Shown here one piece after another: positions 1-12,700 of a stretch of 64,000 nt of DNA. Made by a program: the position numbers and the translations under genes. Within the stretch, counting starts at the first letter, position 1; every line of letters begins with the position of its first letter. The notes beneath the pieces are model-generated. The model did not search any database. It was not told the origin of the DNA and saw only the letters and a list, made by a program, of their open reading frames with translations. Source of the stretch: Watersipora subatra (Eukaryota > Bryozoa > Gymnolaemata > Cheilostomatida > Watersiporidae); NCBI RefSeq assembly GCF_963576615.1, contig NC_088708.1:62598672-62662671 (forward strand). The letters run 5' to 3'.

Positions 1-3000
1 ATGAATAGGATGAGAGAGCATGTTTTTGGAGAGATCGATACTGACCGAGATGGCTTTGTTTCCCTCGCCGAATTTATAGAGTCGACCAAGTCTGAAGACT
101 TCGACAATGATGATGCCTGGGGGGTGAGAGGAATCACATCAAATGTCTCCGCTGTTCTATATATTGTGGGGACTTGTATGATTATTATGTGACAATTAGA
201 GCGACGCATAGCTAGTCAAAGTTGGCAAACACATGGCTTGTAAAGAGACCAAAATTATGAAAACAATATACGGAGTATAGCAGTTGTGCCATATGTGACA
301 CACGTGTATCTGATAGCGAAAATGATTCTCATGATGGTTTATAAGTACTTATAAAATACATTCTGGTTTAGTAACACTAATTATTAGTACTACTTTTAAT
401 TAGTAGTAAAGTTTCAGATCAATTAGTCATTTACTATTGACCAATTGACAATATTCATAAGAGCTTTAGCAACAATAGTGCTGTTTCACTTGAAATGGTC
501 AACACTAGTAATCTAGTAGCGATGCATATATTGAACAGAAGTAATAAGAGAGAGATACTATACAATCATACTCCATACCCCTACTTTACATACAGGGGCT
601 GAGTAGCGAGGAGGACTACGACAGCTCGGAGTTCGATGAGTATGAGAAGGCTCTAGCAGAGCAAGAACGGCTCCTTCAACAAAAGCACAATGTGAGTATC
701 ACAGGCTATTATTCTTCTATCGCTACTTTAGCTGGGCAGACTTCCTTAGGTTTAGTAGGTTAACTAACATCCAAAATTAGCGAGAAGTTTTGTCATTTTG
801 TTGTGCTGCTAATATTAATGTCATCTCTAAGTTAGCTAGTCAATTGTATATTATTTACTCAGTTAGAGGATGTTGTCTTAGTCTCTTTTAGTATATTCGC
901 TTCAACCCTAATATTTATTTTAACTGTATGTTTGTTCATCTGCTTACTACAAAGCAAGTTTGTGAATACTTCAGTTTTTCTTTGATTGAGCATGTTTGTA
1001 TCTCAGCATGTCAGCAATTCGGTACAGAGTCGAGTGATTGAGCGTGTTTGTATCTCAACATGTCAGCAATTCGGTACAGAGTCGAGTGATTGAGCGTGTT
1101 TGTATCTCAACATGTCAGCGATTCGGTACAGAGTCGAGTTGAGTGTTTCATCAGGTATTATCAATATTGCTCTAAAGAGTTGTGTTTATTATTACATTAT
1201 AACTAGTATAACAAAAAGGTTATCTCGCACTAGGTCAATAGCATCAGGTATATAGCATCAGGGATATAGCATCAGGTATTAATAGCATCAGGTATTAATA
1301 GCATCAGGTCAATGGCATCAGGTATATAGTATCAGGCATATAGTATCAGGTGTATAGCATCAGGGATATAGCGTCAGGTGTATAGCATCAGGTATTAATA
1401 ACATCAGGTGTATAGCATCAGGTATTAATAGCATCAGGTATTAATAGCATCAGGTATTAATAACATCAGGTATTAATAGCATCATGTCTTAATAGCATCA
1501 GGTATATAGCATCAGGGATATAGCATCAGGTATATAGCATCAGGTATTAATAACATCAGGTATATAGCATCAGGTATATAGGGTCAGGTATATAGCATCA
1601 GGTCTATAGCGAGTTTTGCTGTGTTTTTTAACATTATTAATAGTCCTCTTCTCCATCAGATTCAATGATTGAAGCAAGCATACCTTCATAAACAATTAGC
1701 TATACAGTCAGATTGTATTAAACAATAATTATAATATTTCACAGTAAATCAGCTAGACACGCAACATCCTTCTCTATCAGTAGGATTGTCTATCTATATT
1801 AGTCCTAAGAGCTTGTTTACTGATGAACATTGCAAATGGATGCAAAAAATCTAAAATGTGTTCAAGACCTTTTTGTGGGCAAATAATATCCAATAATAGG
1901 TGCCACTCCTAAATATTTACATATCCACTCGCTGTTTTCCAATATTGCAGCAAACCACTCCTCACCAAGGTATAACTTATATTATAGTGTCTGCCTTTGT
2001 CCTGTGCTCGTCATGTCACAGCAATGCGTTCATCTAAGATGCCCAATGCATCATCTACCACCTAGTTAAACATTATTTGTGCATTACAGAGGCTATCAGC
2101 GCTGCATAGATATGTTACTTGTATTCCGTCTCTAAGATGCAATAGCTTGATTCATCTGCTGCTCTATGTTCTTGTGCTGCCAACTGAAGGAATATCAACA
2201 CTGGGTCATTAAAAAGGGTCTCCATTAGTAATATTTGCATAACTCTACTTTGCTCCATGCTTACATTCATTGCTCACTCTATTCCTAACGTTACAATATA
2301 CTTGCAGCCTAATGAGGAAACTGAAGGAGCTGGAGCAGTACATGATAATATCCAAGTAAGTATAATATACAAGTATAATATACGAGTAAGAATAATGTAC
2401 AAGTAAGAATAATGTACAAGTAAGTATAATGTACAAGTAAGTATAATGTACAAGTAAGTATAATGTACAAGCAGGGTTGGAAAAAACTGCGGTTTTTATG
2501 AAAAAACCGAAAAAACCAGGTTTTTTTTGTTTAAACCGGTTTTTATGGTTTTTTTTATAATTTTAACAAGGTTTTTGAAATTTTAAGTGTAATTAATATC
2601 ACTAACTATAGCTGCATGATTGAGTATCGAACATACATAAGTGGAATCATCTGTTAAAGATGGTACTGTGGGAGTTGTTATGGGAAAAAAGAGAGAAAAC
2701 ATATGGAAATTTCAGAATAAGTCTTTAATCAAACATGATTGATGAAATACATAGCAGAAATCTTATCACATAAAGTGAATATTTTACGTACTGCTCTATA
2801 TATAAGTAGGAAATTTAATCCAAGTGATTAGTCGTGTGGTAGTGTAGAGCAGAGCATAATGTAGATGCATTGCTAGTGCTTGGAGCAGTAGCAGATGACT
2901 CAACTTTTATCACCTGAATACTAGCATCACAGTCTAAAATGGTGTTTTCAACTTGACATCTGGCTACTTGAGCTTTCAGCCTATTTGCGTGATATTGCGT

Positions 3001-5913
3001 TACGACAGCACCCCTATTAAATTTTGTCTTAAAACTTTTGCCTTTTGCAGTTCGAGTGAAAAACTGCCAAACAAGATCCTGCTTGTGAGGCGTGTCGGAA
3101 AGTTGAGGCACAACTTTAACTTTTCAAAACACAAAAAACTTGATAAACTGAATTCTAACAATCCAACTACTTTGGCTTACCACAATAAATGAAATATTAG
3201 TTTGCAAACTGGAAGCTTTTGCCCAAAAGGATTTTATTGTTAATTTCTAATTGTAAGTAATCCTTTCTCAATGGCCAGACTTGTGAAAGTAGGTATTCAT
3301 TCATTATTACAAACAATGATTGGATTAGTATGTTTTACATGGTTTTTATATTTCATCATAAAGGTATAAACACACTAGGCGATTTTATCGCGAGCGTCAT
3401 GAGGAGGGCGGAGATATCGCTAGCGTGTGCATAAACACACTTGAGCGATTCACTAGCAAGCGATATAATGGGCACACCCACAAACTGCCAATAAAATTTC
3501 GTATCATTAGTTTCTTCGGAGTTGTTAATAAATTTAGGTCAGTCAAAATGGCGCCGTCTAGGCGACAACGTAAACAACTTACGCATTTGTTATTAAACCT
3601 ATCTCACTTTCACGGATTGTACACTGCCTACACTACAAGGAGACATAAGAAAAACGATTATTGCATTTTTAACTGTAGTATTTTTCACTATTTTTATACA
3701 TATCTTATTTTGTAGTAGTTTTTTATATTTAGGCCTAATGTATTAAATATTTACCGTTCTCAAGATGGTCAACCTGTGCAACGATTGATTCCAAATGTTG
3801 GTTTTCAACTTGGATTTTTTGTAATTTTTGTTTGTTATGGTGCACATGACTGGGAGTGCTATTATTAAATTTATGAACAATTCAGTGCTCGTTCTGAAGA
3901 TGTTTCAATATTAACAAAATAGCAAATTGTCGCTGCTGTACGTTGGTGAACATCGATAAGAAATAATTACCCGCCATAAAATTGCATTCTGGTAAAATCC
4001 AACCAATCGAAATGCATCTCGCTAGCGATAAAGTTGTGCAGAGAAAGTCTAGCGTTATCGCTCTGGATGAGCACGCTGGGTGAATTCTAGCGCAGATTAG
4101 CGCCACGCAGCGCGATATCGCTCTAAATATTGCCTAGTGTGTTTATACCTTTAGAGAGATCATTATGTAACTCGATAAAAGCAATTGAAAATCAAATTCA
4201 CTAAGTCATTGTTGTGCTAGGATTTCATGTAGTTTCAACTTGAGCTCTGTCATCAATTTACTACTTGTCATGAATAAACTTCCACAGCGGATAATGACAT
4301 AGAATTGCATTTCTATCGCACATGAACGACTAGGAGCTTAAAATCTTATGTTTTTCACACAAAAATAATGAAAAAACCATAAAAACCGGGGTTTTTCAGC
4401 TGGTTTAAAGCTGGTTTAAACCGCTCGGTTTAAACCATTGGTTTAAACCGAGCCAACCCTGCCAGTACAAGTAAGTATAATATACAAGTATGATATACAA
4501 GTAAATATGATATACAAGTAAGTGTAATGTACAAGTAAGTATAATGTACAAGTAAGTATAATGTACAAGTAAGTATAATATACAAGTAAGAATAATGTAC
4601 AAGTAAGTATAATGTACGAGTAAGTATAATATACAAGTAAGAATAATGTACAAGTAAGTATAATGTACGAGTAAGTATAATATACGAGTAAGAATAATAT
4701 ACGAGTAAGAATAATATACGAGTAAGAATAATGTACAAGTAAGTATGATATACAAGTAAGTATAATGTACAAGTAAGTATAATGTACAAGTAAGTATAAT
4801 GTACAAGTAAGTATAATATACAAGTAAAAATAATGTACAAGTAAGTATAATGTACAAGTAAGTTTAATTTACAAGTATAATGTACAAATATAATGTACAA
4901 ATAAGTATAATATATGAGTAAGTATAATATACAAGTAAGAATAATGTACAATTAAGTATAATATACGAGTAAGAATAATGTACAAGTAAGTATAATGTAC
5001 AAGTAAGTATGATATACAAGCTGTAAATTATATGATACACTCGGGGATAGCCTTATTGGCCATGAAACAAGTCTTTTATCTCATTATGTTCTATTCTACC
5101 CCTTTCTTTGGTATTCAACAGATTGAGGTTGCTTTCAATAGAGTTGTTGCACATTTTCATGCTTTAAATCAACAATGCCAAAGTCTGCTGTGACTTACCC
5201 GATCAGGGATGAGGTTTTGTCTTTAGTCATAGCATTTAGGTAGGAAGTATCATGCATATTGGTGTAGTGCTTTGCACTCTTCGCTGTCAAGTGGGAGGTC
5301 GCTGGTTCAATCCCTGCAATCAATGAAGAAGGGCCTTTCTTAAATAGTTCTTGTGGTAAGAGAGACAACCCGACAGAAAACCAAAAGTAGGCCATGATAA
5401 ACCACTTCACAGCTCTCCCAATAAAACTCATAAAATAGAGTTTTTCGAGCGAGTAAACTCGCCAACTAAACTAATAAAACGCTCCAAGTCATGGCCCAAT
5501 CCAGGAGAAGATCATGACATCAGGGAAATGTCTACGGCAGAATGCTCTTAACTAACTAGAATGTGTGATATGAAGAGATAGGTAATTCACCTTTGTAAAC
5601 ATAGGCTTTATATGCTGCTTTGCTTCTTCTGTAATTTTGACACTTGAAAGATGCTTCATTGCGAAGCAACGTTTCGTACTTCTAATTTCATACTTCAAGT
5701 TTTGTACTTCTTGAGAAGCTGCGGACTCTTGCTACCTAGGTACACAGAGCAAATGTACCATAATTATTTACTATCGTATGCTATTATAAAAACAACTGTT
5801 ATCATTGTTAACATTAAATTATCTTATTTATTCAGAATGAAGTGCCAGCAATTCCTGTAGAAGCTGTAGAGACAGAGAATGCAGATCAACCCGCTGATGT
5901 TGGCAACCAATAG
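1..5913 (+). CDS. NUCB: Nucleobindin (NUCB1/NUCB2 family), C-terminal part, 5' end outside window
   Basis: Exons seen: 1-123 (partial), 596-691, 2308-2355 and 5836-5913 (stop TAG 5911-5913). All junctions are GT-AG and phase 0. The first exon reads MNRMREHVFGEIDTDRDGF and contains an EF-hand loop at residues 13-24 with Asp at positions 1, 3 and 5, Gly at 6 and Glu at 12. MREHV followed by an EF hand and then an acidic helix is the nucleobindin arrangement. From family knowledge, nucleobindins are Ca2+-binding Golgi or secreted proteins that also bind G-alpha subunits. Exon 2 is an acidic, Glu/Gln-rich helix of 32 residues matching the start of the leucine-zipper region. The last two exons (16 and 25 residues) are acidic and low in complexity. 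The tail after the EF hand is much shorter than in vertebrate homologues. The vertebrate second EF-hand loop lacks the central Gly; this one has it, so it looks able to bind Ca2+. Paralogue assignment between NUCB1 and NUCB2 is not possible. Confidence 0.85.
984..1139 (+). repeat. 52-bp tandem repeat, three copies
   Basis: Copies start at 984, 1036 and 1088 and differ by only a few bases. The unit contains GATTGAGCGTGTTTG and GGTACAGAGTCGAG. It lies in a nucleobindin intron. The near identity points to recent tandem duplication. Confidence 0.9.
1225..1612 (+). repeat. 15-17 bp minisatellite with TAGCATCAGGTAT core
   Basis: About two dozen copies of TATAGCATCAGGTAT (15 bp) and TTAATAGCATCAGGTAT (17 bp) are interleaved. 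They are intronic in the nucleobindin gene. Each unit carries CAGGTAT, which resembles a 5' splice site (CAG/GTAT). Confidence 0.9.
2349..2471 (+). repeat. 17-bp minisatellite, first block, starting at the exon 3 splice donor
   Basis: The unit is about TAAGTATAATGTACAAG, seven or so copies with TATA/TACG variants. The first unit coincides with the donor of nucleobindin exon 3 (CCAA/GTAAGTAT at 2352-2363). The array is broken at 2472 by a hAT-like insertion and resumes at 4462. Confidence 0.9.
2472..4461. mobile_element. hAT-like DNA transposon remnant inserted in the 17-bp minisatellite
   Basis: The ends are CAGGGTTGG (2472-2480) and CCAACCCTG (4453-4461), a hAT-style terminal inverted repeat. 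The adjacent sequence is rich in GGTTTTTATGG and GGTTTAAACC motifs on both sides. The element splits a tandem array, so insertion is clear. An exact 8-bp target duplication is not visible: the right flank has three extra bases before GTACAAG. No transposase frame was recognised. A second element is nested at 3359-4153. Confidence 0.65.
3359..4153. mobile_element. Nested MITE with TAAAGGTATAAACACACTAG termini
   Basis: The left end TAAAGGTATAAACACACTAG and the right end CTAGTGTGTTTATACCTTTA are perfect inverted complements over about 20 bp. The length is about 795 bp. TAA/TTA flanks would fit a PIF/Harbinger-type 3-bp target, but the palindromic ends make target and terminus indistinguishable. 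It lies inside the hAT-like element, so it is the younger insertion. No convincing coding sequence. Confidence 0.75.
4462..5022 (+). repeat. 17-bp minisatellite, second block
   Basis: About 32 copies of ACAAGTAAGTATAATGT with variants (GATATAC, GTACGAG, AAGAATAAT). It continues the array at 2349-2471 beyond the transposon. Long minus-strand open frames here exist only because a 17-bp unit without stops stays open in every frame. Most units contain AAGTAAGTAT, which resembles the sequence that pairs with U1 snRNA. Confidence 0.9.
5255..5440 (+). mobile_element. tRNA-derived SINE
   Basis: TGGTGTAGTGC near 5261 resembles an RNA polymerase III A box. GGTTCAATCC at 5304-5313 is a good B box at the expected spacing. 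The sequence between does not fold as an intact tRNA, and a non-tRNA tail follows. It lies in the last nucleobindin intron. The end is approximate. Confidence 0.6.
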
Positions 5914-6707
5914 AATTACGTCTCTAAGTCACAAAGATAATTGCTGATTTTATTTTTTGTTTGTATGATGTTGTCTGTTCTTATTTCATCATGATTCTTG
6001 ATCTTAGTTGTTACTCCGTAACATAATTGTATCTTTTGTTAGACTCAATATGCACCTAAAATTGAATAAATTGATCACTGATCCTCTACACCAGTGTTTT
6101 GTGTACAGTCATTACTGAATAAGAACATTTATGATAATGAAATTGCAAACCTCACGGTTAAATTGCTTACATAGATGAGACTATTTACTTTTATTTATTC
6201 CTTATGGTTTTAGTGCAAAGTTTTAGCTGTAGCATATGTTAAAGATCGTTTAGCAAAATATTGCTCGCCTGTCATGTTAACTGCACTGGGTGTACAATTA
6301 TTACAAAATTTTAAATTCAATCACTGGGACAGAGTACGAGCTCTGAGTTGATCGTTAAACATTTAATACATGTAGGTAACTTAATTGACCATACGAATGT
6401 TGCGCGCCTGCACATGTAGTTATCATAATTAATGGAGTTGCGCACCCTTTTAGCACATTGATAACTAGAATAACCTTTCCGACAAGTAAATGAACGCAAT
6501 TGACATCAAAAACGCGCTTAGATTAATAAGTATCAACGGCTTGCAAATAGTGCCTTTTCGATGAAGATATCGGCACAATCGACCGAGCGATCGCGTTGTA
6601 TCCGAAATGGAACTAGCATAAAACAGTTGAGAATATTTAAGAATCGAAAATGAATTGGCAACATTTTAAACTCTAATGTAACCCATTGGTTGGAACATCA
6701 TATTGAT
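5914..6707. other. Intergenic region between nucleobindin and STUB1
   Basis: It holds the nucleobindin 3' UTR, the poly(A) signal at 6065 and, by position, the STUB1 5' UTR and promoter. The last 250 bp have more CpG (for example around 6570-6600) than the surrounding AT-rich DNA. I saw no TATA box that I would trust. Confidence 0.4.
6065..6070 (+). other. Poly(A) signal of the nucleobindin gene
   Basis: An AATAAA lies 152 bp after the stop codon, in an AT-rich 3' UTR. A GT-rich stretch about 25 bp downstream fits a cleavage/polyadenylation site. Confidence 0.5.
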
Positions 6708-9700
6708 ATGACAGGGGCTACAGAGCTTAAAGAGCAGGGAAATAGATATTTTTGCGATAAGAACTATCCGGATGCCATTTCAAGTTATTCTAAAGCTATA
6801 GTAAGTGTATTTGGCCAGTGTGCCAAGCTATTGTACTGTATTGAAGCACTTAAAAATTAGTTTAACAACTATTGGTTTAAAGTAATAGTCTTTATTGGAC
6901 CCTTCAGTGTGTTTGTTTTGTAATATAGTACACCTTCAAATCATCTACGACATTTTTATATTATTTTGCAACATGTTCATGAGTCAATGCCACTTGAGAA
7001 GATGTCGTAGCAGTATTTCAACAAGTTGTCAAACAGCTATGTGAACTTTATTCACTCACATATTTAATCGTCGAATGTGAAACTGGTGTATACGGTCCAG
7101 TCAGTATCCTTGTCATTACATTGTCTCATTGCTGCACAAAGCGTACAGTAGGCATGCGTATTAGGATAGTACAAGGGCGTGTACGTGTTTGTGGTAGGCA
7201 TTCCTTCTAGGGTTGTGACAGTTACGAAAAAAATTTAGCTGTGCATTGATAAGTACTTGCTGATGCCAGCTGTAAAATGTGTTGCAGTTGCAAAAAACTT
7301 TTTGTGTGGATATTTATGTAGTTGCAGTGCATTGGCAAAAGTAAGTATATATATATATATATCTTCAATGATATACAGCCCCCCACTGGGGGGCTGTATA
7401 TCATTGATATCAGTAAGTAAGTAAGTGATCTATTACAGCGCAGCAGTAGCCTATAATTGCATTTGGTACTTTTACTGCTATGCAGTAGCTATACGTGTAG
7501 TACAACTAGTTTTAATGCTTAGCAAGCAGTATTGGTTCTGTGGCAGCTGTATCCACAGCACAGTGTGCAGTTCTAAATGCAGTGATGTTGCTAGTATGCA
7601 TTTTGTACTACTAGAAGCAGTATGAACTTTTCATTACACTGTACATACATGAAAAGCCCATTTTCCTGATAACTTATTGTATTGGTTTGACTTGGACCAA
7701 TGATATACAGCCCCCACAAGGATAGGCTACAGGCATCATGTGGGCGGGGCTTAATGATCCAGCTCTGTTGGGATGAACCCGAACACAGCACCCGAACAAA
7801 CAAATATGCTGAATAAAGCCCCTAGTAAGTTTACAAATATTATGAACAATAGTGGTTATTTTATTAATCCGTTGGTTTCATTTTGTTGTCAAATAAATAT
7901 AGTTGCCAAATAATGTCACCGTTATGATCAGTCAGTTGCCATTCACAAGCATTCACGATGTTAGTAGTTTTGAAATCGTGAAATAGCCCAAATTCGGTTT
8001 CATATTTAGATTTTGAGTATGAAAACTACACTCCACAGCTTTTCCTGCTGTCCCATTATATTGGCCAGGTAAAACAATGTGACAACGATGAAATACTTTG
8101 TCATTTTATATTAGGGGTGGCAAAATATTATCAAAAACTAGGAAAAAAAGGTCGTTGTTCGGGTGCTTTTGGGTAAATTATATTCAATTTTAGGCATATA
8201 CTACGGCACCTACCTACTTCAAAATTAGTTTCAAAAGTTCAAAAGTAGATAATTTGAAATTTTTTCTTTTCCATGGATCCATTTTTTAAGTTAGGTGTTA
8301 CCCCTACATTGTAGAAATTCAAGGTTTGCTATTGTGAACCGCGGGGCCTACTGACTGAATGAGCTAATGACAAGATAACAGCGAGTCGTGTTTTCCAAAA
8401 CCTAACAAGGCAACGCGACCGCCCCGCAAGAACTGTGTTAGTTCCGAAAACTAGGCTAGCACAATCCTAACAGAGAACGATCATTAAACCCCGCCCATAT
8501 GATAGCCGTCGCCTATCCTTGGGGGGGATGTATATCATTGCTTGGATGCAACCACAGCATGATTGTAAGATGTGTATGCTGCTCAAATTTGAGTATGAGT
8601 GAAATTGTTCACAATCAATATTGGTTAAATTATGGTTAAAATGAGCTATCTATTATGGTTTTAATATATAATGTTAATGAGAGCACAATACAAAGACCTC
8701 AATTTTATCGCAATGGTGATAATGCCTGACTCCCTATTCCAAAATAATAAGGAAGTTACAACGCAAGCTAATGAGCTTGCTAAAGCTAGTATCTGACAAT
8801 TTTGTACATAGCAGTACGAGTGCTTGGAAAGCCAGCAGTATCAGTTGATTCAGGTATTGACTTCATACTAATGCTTAGTTACAGTACACAGGCAGTTTCA
8901 AGCTTTGAATAATGCACATTTGCAGTATGCATGATTTGTTGGGTTTCAGGTAAAGAAAGCACCATGGGAGCAAATGCATAACAAATCATAGTGGCTATTT
9001 TCAGTAGAAGCGCGGTAGCAGTAAATGTCAACTTCGCATTAGAAAGTTGTAATTCACAGCAAAACCACTGCCTACTGCGCTGCAATGATGCCGTGTAGCT
9101 CTAATATGTCACAACCCTGATTCCTTTTAAATTAAGACAAGATACTTGAAGTAAAGTTCTATGCAATTACTGTAAAACCTCTAATTGAACGCTACCTCTA
9201 TTTGAATGCCACCTTCATTTGACCGCCACCCTAAGAGAAGGGTTGAAATATAGAGCGCCACCTCCTTTTGACTGCCGCTTCGAGATTATTTGATCTTTAC
9301 GAGACCATATTATCAATTGATCAATAGAAAAGTGTTCACAAAATTGTATTAATAATGAATCATTTACATCAATAACAATTAATTCTCTTGTTATCCAATT
9401 CCAAAGCTTTTCTTTTTTTTCGTTAAAACTTTGAATGCAACTCCATAGAAATAATTAATAGCTGTCTCAGCCTAATTGTAGTTCCTTGTTTAACTTGGTC
9501 TTGATAGTTCAAAGTACATTTATATCAAAATGGTTTAAATTTACGATCGTGGATGGACTTTGAAAGCAACGCCATAGAAATAATTAATAACTGTCTCAGG
9601 CTTATTGTAGTTCCTTGTTTAACGTGGTCTTGATAGTTCAAAGTACATATATATAAAAACGGTTTAAATTTACGATCGTGGATGAACTTTGAAAGCAACA

Positions 9701-12700
9701 CCATAGAAATAATTAATAATTGTCTCAGGCTCATTGTAGTTGTTTGTTTCACGCTGTCCTGATCCTTCGGAGTACACATATATATATAGAAACGGTTTGC
9801 AAGTTTTTGGCCAAAGGTTACTCTTAGCGAGCAAAACTTTTAGGCGTTGCGTTTGCGCGAAATACAACACGTGAAAGTTTTGCTCTGCCAAAAATTGTTT
9901 GGACGCTTATATCGATTAGTTCAGCAGTGCAGAAGAGGATTTGAGGTCAGATGACATTGTAGAAGATATTGGACAACCAGAAGATGTTTGTTCAATCGAA
10001 AGCAACAATCAGAACGCAGCTATGTTAGCAAATGATGCAAATATTTTCTTCTTCAGTGTAATATAAGTATGGTTTATTTATGACACTTGTTCATGAATAT
10101 ATATTTGTAGCATTTGGTAGATTATCATTATATAACTTATAAATTTGCAGATTTATAGTATATTATTTGATAGCATCATTGCAGTAATCTGATCTTACAG
10201 TTGAATGACGCTCGTAACTCCTCTTCTATCACACATAAAAAGCTAGTTTTGGCTGCAAATTGTAGCAAACATATCAATAGTGCAATGAACTTTCATACAA
10301 CATTGTTAAATATAGATATAAAATAAAAATATGTTTTCAAATTTGGAATGAAATATAAATTGAAAGCTCCACCAAATTGCAAAGCAGGACAGGCTTTAAT
10401 ATCATTGCAGGTTAATTGCAAGCAATAGATATCAAGTGTTAAATGATTACCTGATTGTTTAGTGAAAGTTTCACTTTTGGAAAACAACCATTAAAAATAG
10501 TAGCTCATATCAAGCACACTACTGATTCATTCATCACACTTGAAGAGGTATTGGCTTACTTCTAGATTCCAGCTTGTCATAGGCCTACTGCATTTAGTTT
10601 TCATGTTTTTGAAATATTGTTTTTAAATAGAATAAGAAATCCAGATATGTTTCAAACCATGGAATGAAGCTAAATCTTAAATGGGATCAATAGCTTCCAA
10701 TTTGTCTTTTTATTGCAGATAAAAAACAATTCAGTTGCTACATATTACACAAATAGAGCTCTTTGCTACATTAAGTTGAAAAAATGGGAGGAAGCAATAA
10801 AGGACTGCAAGCGAGCCTTAGAGCTAGACAGCAACACCGTCAAGGGATACTACTTTATTGGGGAGTCATACTTGGAGCTCAGCATGTTTGATGAATCAAC
10901 CAAGAACCTCATGAAAGGTGCGCCTTTCGTGTAACAGGAAGGAAAGCTTTGAAAAATCTTGTCTTGACTATATCTCAGGCATCTTCATTGTTACTTTCAA
11001 ACGTACCTTCAATTCACACAGGTTGATTCTTAATCTATTCTCATCAGGCTTGTTCTTTAAATTTATGATCAGCAGATTTTCCTACATCCCAAACCTTATT
11101 GTTAGATGACTGTTATGTTATCATATATTTGGTACCATTGACAAGCCTAGATTTTACTTCAAACAGCTAATCTTGTCTTAGCTCTAAATTATTTTAGTCG
11201 CACTCGGACCAGTGACAACTTTGAATTATTCAATTTATCCAAATCTTGTAGTATTGTCGAGATTTTATTATTAATATTATGTTAAAAATGATCTAGTAGG
11301 GGTTATTTAGTTTTTGAAACTGATATCCTACTTACTATGTTTGTGTACGAGGTATTTTAGGTAGCTATGATGACTCTGTAGTTATGAGTCACTGTGATAA
11401 CATTTGCAGGGCTCTATGGACTGAAAGTCTTTGAGGTAGAGTAGAACGATGAGATTGTTCAGATAAGATAGGAGAACAGGCATGGGGCGATCTCCTCTTA
11501 GATTTAGTTCTTTGTACAAAAAGAAACCATCATTGCTACTTGACAGGCTATCAAGTTGCATTTCATTCAAGAATTTTTGGTCTCTTTACTTCATGGGAAA
11601 ATAACTACAATTTTGTAGTTTTATTTTAGAACTGTATTTTTATGCATGCTTATCAATGAACTTGTGAGTGGAATTTCATTTGTTAAAAGCTGGCAACAGG
11701 AAGCTCATTTTGAGTTCAAACATTCTTCAAGTTAGAAAGAAAATACAAATTAGTTATAGTGGAAAATTTTATTTATGAGAATAATATAGCATTTTATCAT
11801 TTGTCATTTCATTTCATCATATTCTGTTTTATTTTGCCAGCATTCGATTTAGCCAAAGAACAGAAATTAAACTTTGGAGATGATATATCTGGGGCGCTGA
11901 GAAGAGCTAAGAGAAAACGATTCCAAGCTTTTGAAGAGAAAAGGATAAAACAAGAGATAGAACTACAGACCTATTTGAATAACCTCATATCCGCCGACAA
12001 AGCCAAGTATGTATTTGATTGGCTCGGACTTATTTATCGGATTTATCTCATATAGTGTACCTTGTCGATGCCACTCATTCAGACAGCTGACTATCTTTCA
12101 TACAATTTGTTTGTTCACTTACATTGCTGTTTTATACTCGTAGCTATCTCATGTTTATTTGCTGACCTTGTCACTAGTTCTAGTTCTGCTTCAGTGTCAG
12201 TTTAAAATGCGGTCAGTCTGACATACTTTTCTTTACTGCTGGTTTGTTAATGCCAATAGTTTTTTCGACACTTGTACTTCAATTTGTTACTCTGCATCAT
12301 TTGCCTACTCATCTCTGTCATCTTATTACGGAGACTGTTTCACAGGGTTCCTCACTGTATGTATTGTTCTAAGGCTTGCTAGGTATTTAAATGTTCTTCT
12401 GCATCAAAATCTTAGTATGCGCAGGATTTCCTCTTCATCAAATATTTGAGTTCCTCCTCATATAGTTCAACCTTATCATACAAAGTTAATCTATCCTAAT
12501 AGTTGCTTTGTGTGTTGAAACCATTGTAAGTTAGAGCAAATTTTCACCTAAGAATACTTTTCATTTTCTTTAATTGGTTCTACAGCTCAGCAACTTGACA
12601 AACACTGGTAACTATTACTTAAATAATGATATTGCATAAGGCTATGTACAAATCAAATATACAAAACTATGTTATATGTATGGTAATAAATTAAATGAGT

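Larger units (their letters stand above)
6801..10718 (+). other. STUB1 intron 1 (3.9 kb), mostly repeats
   Basis: It contains the 41-bp palindrome at 7366-7406, the related element at 7698-8540 and the pogo-like remnant at 9168-10440 with its internal 129-bp triplication. The other stretches (6801-7350, 7407-7697, 8541-9167, 10441-10718) show nothing I can name. Confidence 0.6.

Noticed and set aside
1951-1969. Possible 19-nt microexon in nucleobindin (TATTGCAG acceptor, GTATAA donor)
   Set aside because: 19 nt breaks the phase-0 chain of neighbouring exons and the donor is weak.
4405-4951. Three overlapping minus-strand open frames of 126-173 codons rich in Tyr, Leu, Ile and Thr
   Set aside because: They are translations of the 17-bp minisatellite, which has no stop in any of three frames; no independent start, splice or domain support.
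5255-5330. tRNA gene
   Set aside because: A and B boxes are present, but the acceptor and anticodon stems do not pair; it is better explained as a SINE head.
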